In this document: in pieces, positions 24,601-36,600 of the stretch
Position numbering within the stretch: position 1 is the first letter of the stretch
How the letters are laid out: each line of letters begins with the position of its first letter
Source: Oikopleura dioica
Taxonomy: Eukaryota; Chordata; Appendicularia; Copelata; Oikopleuridae
Length of the DNA stretch: 64,000 nt
Direction of reading: 5' to 3'
Assembly: GCA_907165135.1 (NCBI GenBank)
Contig: OU015566.1
Span: 14,306,157-14,370,156 of the forward strand
Program-made: the position numbers and the translations under genes
The notes under the pieces: generated by a model
Seen by the model: only the letters and a program-made list of their open reading frames with translations
The model's database searches: none
Told to the model about the DNA's origin: nothing

Positions 24601-27600
24601 CGGGTTGCGGATTTTCAGGGGGACGAAGATCTACCTGGAATTTTTCGCCAGTCTCAATGTGCGCACTGTAGCTGCCTTGGTAAGTAGAGGCGAATTCCCA
24701 CAAGTCTCGAGCGTGTTCCAAGCACTTGGCCGCGTACAACTCGTCTAAAAACAAGCGATTACTGAGTTGCATAATGCATAATAGAGGTGAACTCTTTGTT
24801 TTTGAACTTGCAAACTTTTAAGTTAAGTCTACAAGAATACGTGTATGTTTTAATACGAAAATCCTGTGGCTGGTATCAAACCGCATACAAAGGATTTCGT
24901 AACGCCTGGAACATCTCGCCCGCGGTAAATCTCCAAGGAGTCTTGAGATCCAGTCCAGGTGGCCTTATTAGTCAATGATCTTACCGTCGTCAGCGAAAAC
25001 CATCGAAGCAGCTGCGAAAGTGGCGGCGATTTCTGCGGCAATGTCCGAGCCGGGGTATTCTGGAGAGATCTAAAAGGGTTGAAAAAGCGAAATTCATTTC
25101 GGGTCACCTTGAAAGCTGGCCTGTCCATGTTCATCTCCTCTGGCCTGCCCCAGTAGTTGTCATCAATTTTGACGTCGCCGACCTAAACGAAGATTGTTCA
25201 ATATTCACCAGCCTTGCCCCGCGCCGGAGCTAAAAACGCGTTCTAAACATGTGCCACCCCGAAACGCGTACTTACTCAATTAGGCACCCCTATCGCTACC
25301 TTCCCATGTTGTGTTATATAACAAGATAATTGAGTGAGTCACGTGTTTGGTAAATCAAAAAATAGAAAGCGCAGATGTTCTCGTTTTGCTCAATTCTTAT
25401 TTTTTAAAAATTCAAAAATTTAAAAATATACTTTTTCGTAAATAAGGGACCCTTTTGGTCTAAAAATAAGGGTGTACCTGGACATAGAGCTCAAATTTGC
25501 CAGTGTGCGCCTTCATATAATAATCCACGATCCACTTGAGCTGGTTCTTTGCAAACTCGAATTCGTTGGACTGGGCGTAAGCATCTTTGTAGTCGATCAT
25601 TCCCCAAAGCAGCATCGTCGCAGCAGAAGCCGTGGGAAGAGCGTGCTTGACGTGGCCGCCATCGTGGTACCAGCCGCCAGAGAGGTCAACTGCTTCCAAA
25701 CAACCGTCCTTGAGACCAGAGTCGCCTCGCCAGGGATCGAATTCCAGTTGCTCTAAAAGACGAAAATTGATAAACGATATTTCAAGTTGAGGTTGACAAT
25801 CTGTTAGGAAAGCCTGAGTCAGGGTTTGACAAAGCCTAAACGAAAAGCCGCGTAGCGGCTTTTAAAACAAAGCCGCGAAGCGGCTTTGCATAATTTCTTT
25901 TGCAATTTTTTTATTCTGGCGAAGCGCTTCGCGGCTTCGTTTTAAAAGCCGCTACGCGGCTTTTCGTTTAGGCTTTGTCAAACCCTGACTCAGGCTTTCT
26001 TCTCAGGTTCTCGAGTCCAATTAATCAGACAAATAAGAGGTCAGCTGAAAATATTGAGTTATGAAAATCTACCCTACTTTAGTAAGTCTTGCTTTATTAG
26101 CGCCCCTCCCTTAAAAACTCGCCGCCCTTAATTTTTACTAAACGAATTTTAGAAAAGAGACTCCCAGCTAAAGCTGTGGAATTTCTCAGTGCTCAAGTTG
26201 TTTTACTCAAAACAGGCTTACAGGTCATTCGGCGATGTTCTGACAAGCTAGAGCGGTTCATAAATGGCCATATTTTTATTTAGAGTTCGAATTTCGATTG
26301 AATGAATTATGATTTCTTCTGAAAAGAGCAGCACTTGTGAATTTGCGCTCGTGTTGAATTTTGGTTATGAAACATTGTTTTTGGCAAAAATACGAGAATT
26401 TGCTACTAGCTTTTAATTAACGATAATTAAGTTGGCTCGGTTCTTGAGAATTATCGAGAGTAATGACGCAAAGACAGTTGTTTTCTGTTCGCTGAAATGC
26501 TAAAACAACTATGTAAATATACCTCAGGAAGTGCTCCAGAGCGTTGGGCGTTCAGGAACAGGAGAGATTTCGACATGACTTCGTTGTAGTCGTATCTGAC
26601 GGCGCTTTTGAAGACTGAAAGCATCATTTTTTATCTTTATTGACAAATAAGGGGGTACACCTCATAAACGTGATTTCTAACAGTTTTTGTTTTTAGCGAA
26701 AATAAGGGTCTCAGTTCATTATTTTTATCAATTATAATGGCTTTATAATGATAATATTCAAATTTATTAAGGGTATCACTCTTTAAATTCTTTGAACTTA
26801 GATTCAGAAAAGAGAAGTCGTACCTGATGAAATCCATCGTGGGTAAACCTGTCCAGTGCCAGGAAGGCGACCGGCTGGTTCCCACGCGCTGCAATGTTGA
26901 ACACCGTCGGAAAGTTGGTCTCCCGTGTAAATTTCCCCGATCGCCGCGAATTTTCTAAATCCGAAAATTTTAATCCCTCAAAAGGAATTTCTCTCAACCT
27001 TGGAGCAACTGCGGTAGTTTTAGGAGCAACAGTAGATCGAACGCCCCATCGATTGTTCGAAAGTCGACTGAAGGGACTTGAACCTAACGAAACTGGCTTC
27101 TTCTCGACAACGGCCTTGGCGCAATCGTAATAGAGGACTGCCTCGACGTCCAAATCGACAAAGCTCATGTGCTTGGCGGTAAAATCAACCTGAAAGAAAA
27201 GAAGCTGAGCCTGCGAAGACGCTTATAGAAGTTACCTCAAGCGGATAGCCGGGGAAGAGTTGGCTGCTTTGATAGGACGAAACTGAAAACCACAATGTCA
27301 AAATATTGAAAGTAAGATGCGATGAGAAACACGAGGCAAGCATAACAATAACGTTTTTACGATTAGAGAAGGCGAGTTGCGGCAAAACGCAAAAATGACA
27401 GCCTTTTCAAGCATTTTTTCGTCTGCTTTTATCAGGGACTAGGTTTGAAAACGAAATGTTAAGGGAACCCCATAGGATATTTTTCTTAATTGAAAGGTAA
27501 AAGGCTTTCTAAGAGATTGAGTAAATATACAAACCGGTAATAGCATAGGTGCGCTTGTTGGCTGATGACTTCCTGAGGACATATCTTCGCTCTTGGTGCA

Positions 27601-30600
27601 GAGCGAGGGAAGTGACGGGCGCGGAAAAGGTCAAAACGAGGGTCCACTCGCTGATGCGCTGAAAAACAAAAGTGAGCAAAGCTTGTTCTAAAAAGGAAAG
27701 CTTTTAGCTTGGTGACACCCTTATAAACAAAATCCGTTGCGAATACTATAAGGTTGAATGAAGGGTTAAACTTTTATTTTGTAAGTAAATATGATGATAA
27801 ACGGTCTTCAAAGATGAGATAGATCACTTAAAAATAATCACGTGATTGGAAGATAAGCGAAAAAAGAAAAGATTGCTTATTATTTTTTTTATTTATCGTA
27901 TTTTGAAATTTCTAAAAATCAATTTTTTCAAAAAAACTAAGTTCTTTTACTTGTCCGCAAAAACTGCTCAATTTATCACTTTCTGTCCGCAGCGCTGTCT
28001 ACTTTGATTTACCTGAGTAGGATTGACTTGAACGCTTCCATCGAAGCCCTGATTCCACGCGTTGCCCCGTCGGTACGTTCCTTTTTTGATCTTGCACTCG
28101 CTTTGCAAATCGGTAAAGAAAGCTTCCAACGGCGCGGCAGTAGTGGTCGTTCTCGGCGTTGTTCTCGCGATCATCTTTTGCTTCAAAAGTTCGTCCATTT
28201 TTTGACCAGCGTCGGAGGCGAATTTCAAATTTGGCAATGGTCGGTTTCGGAAGACCGAAGCAGCTGTTTCTGTAGTGCTGACTGTATGCACCGAGGAATC
28301 AGGAGTGGCCGACTTCAATTTCGATTCGATAAGAAGCTTCTGTCGCATTGAGTTGTCTTCCTTGACTGTAGTCGCCGCCTAAAGGAGTTTTTAATGCAAG
28401 AGCATTCATGTTCAAATCCAAGACTCTTGAATTTTCCAAACGATCTCCAATACTCTCAAAGTCGAAATTGTTTCTAAAGAGAAAGAGAACGAGCGGAAAT
28501 GCCGTACTTCAACTTTGTTACATGCAATTCTCTCTAAGCTCCTTTTTTCAAGAAGCTCTTTCCAAAAAGAACATCCACTTTCTTTTTAAAATTACGAAAA
28601 ACGTGTTCGTTTTGCTGAAAGGGGTTAATTTTCAGGATCAAATTTTGATGACAGTGTCATTTTATTTTGGTAACCGCAATCTTGACTTTCCCTTATCCGT
28701 AGAATAATAATACGTTTTCTCTACCGGTAATTGAATAATATCAAGTTGAAATAAGGGGGTAAGCGTCGCTAATTTAGTTTTCCAGAGCTTTTTTCTATGA
28801 AAATTGACATAAATACACCCATAATTCTTTCATTGAAGCTTTTCTTGAAAAATTAACATTGTGACACCCTTATTTTAAGTGGAACAGACATTCATCATAA
28901 AATAAGGGTGTCATAATGCTAATTTTTCAAGGAAAACTTGGAAGGAATTAAGGGTGTATTTATGCTAATTCTCGTAGAAAAGAGTTCTGGAAAGCTAAAT
29001 TATCGAGCCTCACCCCCTTATTTTATCTTGATATTATTATTCAAAAATTAACATTATGACACCCTTATTTTATGTGAAACAGACATTTATCATAAAATAA
29101 GGGTGTCATAATGTTAATTTTTCAACGAAAAAAAAATGGCAAAAATTCACACCGGATTAGATTAGTTTCGCCCCCGTCTCCGTATTTTCTGGCCACGTTG
29201 GTCCTTATGTCTTCTGTTTATCAACATTTCAAATTTTGTTATGTGAAATAGAGAGAGAAGGAAACGTGTAAATAAATAACTAGTTGCCCTCTTTGTTATC
29301 TAATACCGTGAGCTTTTCTTAAAACATCACAAAACGGACGAGAAAAACGTGTGTTTTCGATTTTGAGAGTTTTTTTAGATTGCATGATTTTTGCAAATTT
29401 GGCGATGAAGAAGGCGGTAGTTTGGGCACTCTCGGGGCCCGGTAATCGAGGGTATGTTTTCGAGCACCAATCGTTGATTACCTCTTTGATTAGACGTAAA
29501 TTAGCGAATTAGAATGTCTTGAGAAGAAAATATTTTAACGCGAGACAAGATTTTTTCTTGTTATTCGAACATTTGGGGTTGTCCACTTTGTGTCGGGGTC
29601 AAAACTTCGCACCTGGAAAGAACGGGCAGGATCTCCAGCCGAGCAAATAGGATGCAAGGGTCGGCCGACATGTGCTAACTCCTGCAGAGACTGCTCTCGC
29701 AAAATCGGAGCTGCACTCGGCACGAGATGTGTGAGCCATTGAGTAAGTACAGTGTATGATCACAGGGCATATTGAGTCCAAGATCAGGATCAAGCTCAGC
29801 CGCGTTTAAGTCTCAATAAATTATTGACAATAATGCGAAAAAATATAAGTTGGACAAATCTTGCCTAATTTTTAGCTTAACAGGTTTTTTTTTTGAGGCG
29901 GACATAGACTTTCTGTAACTTTTGATTGGGTTAAGATAATTATGATCTGTAACTTGCGGAGCGCACTCACTTGGACTTTTCTCTCACTTGGACTCGCGCT
30001 CATTCTAACTCCTCGCTCGTTTGAACTCGTCGGTCAATTAGAGTGTTGGTTGAATTGAGCGAGGAGTTAGAATGAGTGCAAGAATTATAAAATAAAATAA
30101 AAATAAAAAAAAAAAAAGAAATTAAAAAATGAGTCCGGTGACTGTCACCGGGTAACATAATAGAGAAATTTTTTCAAGTCACTTTAGTCTACATTCTGAT
30201 AGAAGTATCAAATAATTCTGTACAATTTTAAAGGGTGATAATTTGGAGGTTCATGCATTCCTGCAAATGTCTGTTGTCTACAAGACTTTTGTCTGCAAGA
30301 AAGAAGAAAATTTCGGTTGCCCACTTGTAAGCTTTACTTATGAACTCTAGAAAGTTATTTTTGCTCTAGAATTATACCGATGATAGCAGGCCTTACCCTG
30401 GATAAAAAGATCTATTTCTTTTTAATGAATTCCTGGAATATGTAAACCTTCGTTTTTCAAATTAAATTTCGATTCATGATAACTTTTAGCTGCTATATTA
30501 TATATTAATAATATATATTATAAATTAAAGTTAAAACGTTAATGCATTGAATATTACTGGTTCAATCATGTTCAGTGATATGTAACTTCCTATTGACAAA

Positions 30601-33600
30601 AGCCTATTGTTACTGACTGTTGGAAGTTTCCAGAAAAAGTTCTTATTTAGCAGTTATGAAAATTAAAGAAAAGGAATTCTATAAACTACCCTAAGACTGT
30701 CCACTGAGAATACAGTACCCTCGCTCACGCAAAATGGAAAGCTCACTTCAACTCGCGCTCGATTGAACCAAAATCTCACTTGAACCGACGGGTTCAAATG
30801 AGCGCGGGTTAGAATGAGCGCGAGTCCAAGTGAGTGAAAAGTTTAAGTGAGCGTGCTCCGTAACTTGCAGAATATAGTCGGGTATTAAATTACTAATTTT
30901 TAATCAATTTGGTGTCAGTAACTATTCTGGTGGTGGAGTTATGACGTCATCAAAATGCATTATAAAATAGAACCTTGAACTTTGTGACGTCATTACTCCA
31001 CCACCAGTGGTGCAAATAACACCAAAAGCTTATTTAAAACACTAGAAACTCTCCCCAACAAGATGCAAAAGAGAGAATTGAAATATCTCGTCTGTAACAC
31101 CTTCAAAAACGCTCCACCAATTTATGTTCACCTCAAAAAAAACCTGTTTACGATTGGCGAAATAAGGGTGAAAGAAAGGTTATTATACTGTATAATTTAT
31201 ACACCTCCTGAGGCACGAGAGTCGAAAAATTAGCTTTCGCGCAGAAATGCCTTGAAGTTTTGAAAAAAGTAAAAAAACTGTAGATATCTATCGCTTAGCT
31301 ATTTTTAGATTACACTTCGACTACTCTTGGTTAGGGTTAGGGTGAGGGTTGCTGAGGTGTTTTGGTGGGTCGGCTAAAAATGACAATTCGGTAGGGTAAG
31401 ATTAATTAAAAAATATTTACTTGATACCCTTAACCCTGGTTTTCACAATTTTGGTCCGTGCGAGGACCATTTCATCCAAAACCGTGGTGGCCCACTGGTG
31501 GGGATCTTTTAAAGTCAGTTTTGACGCCGAAATCGGAATCTACGCCCTCGATTACCCCATGAGGCAAGAATTGACCAATTTTTATTTTGAGTCTTCCATT
31601 TTTTCATATTTGAAGCTTATCCGCGGCTGAGATTGATCCTCATCTTTAGCTCAATCTGCCCTGTGATCATATTTACTCAATGGCTCATACATCTCGTGCC
31701 GAGTGCAGCTCCGATTTTACGCTGAGAGCAGTCTCTGCAGGAGTAAGCACATGTCGGGGGACCCTTGCATCCTATTTGCTCGGCTGGAGATCCTGCCCGT
31801 TCTTCCCAGGTGCGAAGTTTTGACCCCGACACAAAGTGGAGTGTGCCGAACATTTTCGTAACCCGCTAATTCCAAGCTTCAATAAATCATCTCATTACAG
31901 TTATATTTTCTGTTATTTCTAGCATAATCAATTAGCTGAAAAAAAAATGAATTGAAAATTATAAAAAAAATAAATTTTTAGTTTAGTTTTAAGGGTGTAG
32001 GGGCCGATAAAAAAGCCGAATAGTAAATTTTGGCCCTCAGGACGAAAATGGGTTAATTTTTACTTACATTAATCAGCGCCATTTCGAGCGAATCTTCTCC
32101 CTTGCAAAGAACGGGCTTGAATGGTTTCCATCCAACTTTTCGGCCCATGCAAATTTTTCTGTGGAATCCGACCATCGTATAACCAGGGTCACACTTGAAA
32201 TTGCACTGTTTCCCGTTCGCCATGCAAGACATATCGCCATTTTCAGGCGCCTCCAAGACCAGGCAGCCCGCTTTGTTGTACTGAGGGTGTTCAGGTGACG
32301 TCGAGTGGATGGACTTTTCGCGGCGTTGAAAACAAGAAAAAATAATCGACACAAGTGCTTATGCAACAAGAAAGAGAATACACTTTTTATGAAAAATATT
32401 CTATTTTTGAACCTTGGGTTCAACAAAATATGGAAATGGGCTTGACTTGAAAAGAGGGGTCCTTCTTCCACTACTATCGATAAGAAAGGCTTCACAATTA
32501 GTCCGGAAAAGTCGGAAGAGGAGTTGAATTTCGCCGAGCGCAGCGAAATGGCCGGTTGGGCACATAATGTGATCCGTTCTACGTAAGCTGATTGAGCTTA
32601 GCGACGGATCTTAGCAGTTCTTGCTAATGAAATGCAAGATACGACGTTTTTAAGGGGGGGAGAAAATGACACTTATTTTGGATTTCGCTTTCGAAAGTTT
32701 TACATAGAGACACCCTTATTTTTTCTATCCATAATTTGGGTAAGTTATCAAAGCTTTTGTTTCGCTCGGAAAAAAGGCATAAAGTAAGAGTATCTCTATC
32801 TTAATTAATAGAGAAATATATTAGCTTCTTTTTACGAGAATTTACATAGAGACACCCTTATTTTTTTATCAAGAATTCAGCGGAAGATATGAAAGATTTT
32901 GCTTATCTCAAAAAAGTCAAAAAATAAGGGTATCTCTCTATCATAATTTAAAGAGAAATCAATATATTTCAATACAGGATATGTGCCCCCTTAAACATAA
33001 GTCTTTATAAGGAGACTCATTTTAAAGGAGAGAGCATTCTTCACTTTTGTTTTTCACTGAACAAAGCTGCTAAGGGTCGGGTAAAAAGGAATGCTAATAA
33101 GCAGTAACAAAAATGCACCAAACGTGGATGTGTGTTTTCAAGGCCGGACCTTTTGCGGAAGCATTTCGACTTTGGCAACAGCTAAATTCACGTTTTAGCG
33201 AACAGACATAACAAGGAATGTCAAAATCGCGATTTCAAAATTCTTACCATTTGGATCCTTTTCTCCCAAAATCGCCGCCGTCTTCTTCAAATTCTGCTCG
33301 CTAGCGTACGCTGGAAAGAGCTGAGTCCTGTAGTACTTGTACTTTCCTTTCCTCTCCCCGAGTTTCGAATGAAAAAGATGTAACTCATGCGGTGCTGTTT
33401 TTACGGCTCTAGAATTTCGCCTCGTATTTTAACAGGCTTTATGTCTTATCCACGTTTTTCGCGCCCGTTCTGGATGAAAATATTTTGACATAAATGTTCA
33501 TCTGAATTTTTTTGCCTTGAATGAAATTTAAATTCAATTTTTCGCAATAAAATTCAAAAAAGTTCGTGAAAATTGAATTTTAGAATTTTGGAGAGCCTTT

Positions 33601-36600
33601 CCTTTACTGAGGGACATTTCTTATCAGTTCCAAAGGGGCCTAATCGCAGCACGACATTGTCTTTGATATCGTCGTTTTTCTTCGACCAGGTTTTTCGGAC
33701 CAAAATGGTGGCGTTGTAGATTCCATTTTCGTCAGGATTTCCGACGTATGAGACAATTCCGTTGACGACCATAGTTGAACTGAAGAAAAAAAAATGATTT
33801 TTGAAAAGTCGAAACTATTGACTCGAAAGTCTCAGTTTCTTCCTGACTCGGCAACCTGTGTAGAAAACCTGAGTCAGGGTCTGGAAAATAATTTTTTTCA
33901 ATAATTCTAGTGCTCATGAACTGCAGTTGAATGTTTACGGTATTCTCTAAACGAACACGTGAGGCCGACCTTCTGGCTTGTCAAAAGGTTCTTTGTTAGT
34001 ACACGCACAACACTATTTCTTTCTAAAGTGGAGACCGAAAGAGGAGCTAGTGGCCAAATGCAAGCCTTTCTCTTTTGCATTCGTTGAGAAGGCAGTACGT
34101 GTGCCCAACAACAACTACAACGAAGGTATCATTTCGAGGATTTTTAGAAAGCTCTTGATTCCTTGCGTCAGCCGGAAATCCACGCTGCCGACAATTTATC
34201 GAACCAAACTAGCGTTTGCGGATTTACTGGCTTCTTACTGTTACAACAAGAATTAAACCGAGTTAAAAAAGAGGAATTCTAACTTGCCAAAGTTTCCTTT
34301 GTCTTAGTATGAGTCAGTACTGTTTGACTTTATCAGTATAAATAGACCCCTTGCTTATCAGTTAACCGAGTACATACAGTCATTCTATTCCCCTGAAAAA
34401 AAATAGCTTCTTACTTGAAACACATTCCTTTGAAAAAATTCCCGCCACTATTAACCCAAGTGTTTTTTAGCCCCGTGGTATGTAAGGTAACCCATTCCAG
34501 GGTTATAAATTAACTAATTTCAAAATGATGGAATTTTGATTTCAAGTAGCAACATTGGCGCTTTTTTTCTAATGCTCAAATAAATCGTAAGGGCGGGGAT
34601 TAAATCTGTTGCAATAACAACCACGGAAAAGAGAGAAGAGAAAAAGATTGTCTTGCTAACTAATTAACTTTTTCTGAATTTTGAGTGATAATTTAGAAAT
34701 AAACGGCGATTTTAATTGAATGATTTGAACGAAAAAGGAGAATGGTGTGGAAACAAGCGTAAGCGGATTTGCTGGCAAGAGTGACGCGGGACGCCGCATT
34801 TTGTCGGTTTTGTTAACAAAACAAAACTCTATGTAATTCTAGTGCAACTTCAAAAGGAGCCAAAATAAGTTGCGATAGTCTAAATTATTTCTTCTGTCTT
34901 TGTTTCCCTTTAGCGGCCCTTCTGCCTCACGTTTTATAGCGAGCCCTCTTTTTCGAGCAAAACTGATAAGAAAAAAAGTTCTCACGCTTCTCCAGCTCGG
35001 CAGGGGACGCAGAAACTTGATACTAGGGGCTAATGCAGATCTCAGATCTGTCTTAATTTTTGGTGAATGACAGCTTAGACAACATCTTTGCTACGTTATC
35101 AGTGACACACTCGGCGGGAGACCAAATTTTTCAGCGATGAATGAAGAAAAGGCTCTTATCAGTATTGCGAAAAACAGGTGATAAAGTGATGAGCTGGATG
35201 AAAAACAAGTGCGTTCTTTTTCAGAACTTTACAAAAAGCTTGAAAAGGGTACACTTGATTCGGTTCTTTTTCGTGCTTGTTTTTAGTTTAGCGTATTCAA
35301 GTTGAATTATGAGCTCCTTGTTTTCGATTACGAAAAAGGGATGAGCCAAGGGGGCGGCTTCTAAGCGTATTCTTGATCTTGTCTCGAGACAAAAACAAGA
35401 GCGTCATAAAATCTCGAGCTGATCTTCCTTTCGGGATCCGCTTGATTCGTTTACCAAACCCGCTTCTATTTTGCTGTTTTGCTGGAAAAAGAAACATCCC
35501 CCTTGCTTTAAATATTACGAAAACGATAAGCAAGAAGTCCACCGAACTGGGCACAACTAGAAATAGACAAATAAAAAAAAACGGCGCTTTCATTTTTCAA
35601 TTTTCGAATTCGGAATTCCTTCCATGGTGAATTTGATTTACCAAGCGGAAGTAGTTTTAGACTGGAAATGTCAAGAGATATTCAATAACTGGAGTGAGTA
35701 CCTCCGACCGGTTAAATATTTAACCCCTCATCAAATTAACGCACTTTTTTTTTGCCTTAAAATGGTTAACCTTAGCCCGCCAAAAGTGGATTTTCTGGGG
35801 TACCCGCCAAGAACACCATATATGGTGTATCCTCCATTGTAGGTCGACACCATATTTGGTTTATCATGATTTTATTAAAAGTTTTTGTTCGAAAATAATT
35901 TTTTTGATGTATTGAGGTGTTCTCATGATGATTTTAGAGTTCATTCATTCAAAAACCCACTCACTGGAATTTTTAAATTGAGGATCAGAGAAGCTGACTA
36001 GGGTAAATTTTCGATAAAATCGCTTGGAAAAAGCTGGGGTACCCGCCAAAAACACCATATATGGTGCACCAACAATTGTAGCTCGACACCATATATGGTG
36101 CATGAACTTTTTGCAAAAATAAGGGTTTCCCGACTCTAAGATCTATCAGAAACTGGTCCAAAATCCCAACATCGATAGATAATCGATCAAGCCGTCTCAG
36201 CATATCCTCAGTTTTCGAAAAAATTTTCAATGTTCAGCGCAGTGAGCAAAAACATGAACGATTCACGAGTTGTGGTGTACCTTGGCGGGCTAAGGTTAAA
36301 TGGTTTTCATCAAGATTTGGTACCAGAAAAAGTATTTTTTATCTAAGTTTGTGCATTTAGAGAGGGAGGTCCTTAAGGCGATCTAAGAAATCAAGAACCT
36401 TCTAGGGCCTTGGTTCTAGGATCAATCTGAATGAAACACCTGTTCGTAAACAGAATTTGACAAAGATGGAAACATGCATTAATTATTTTGACAATTAAAA
36501 CTAACTCAGCCAGCAATTAGCATAAATTAACTTCATCAAAAATCTTAAGGGTTTACTTACGCTTTGACTCTTTTGGAAATATCAACCCCTTGTCCTGGCG

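Larger units (their letters stand above)
29565..31855. mobile_element. 2.3-kb element with 240-bp inverted ends
   Basis: The left end (29565-29806) and the right end (31622-31855) are inverted copies sharing CCACTTTGTGTCGGGGTC, CTCCAGCCGAGCAAATAGGA and GATCACAGGGCA or their complements. The interior has no long open frame but holds two further palindromes (29958-30862 and 30908-31029). It looks like a non-autonomous element that received later insertions. It lies in a GH9 intron. Confidence 0.82.

Noticed and set aside
31329-31345. Telomere-like TTAGGGTTAGGG
   Set aside because: Only two units. Not a telomere or an interstitial array of any length.
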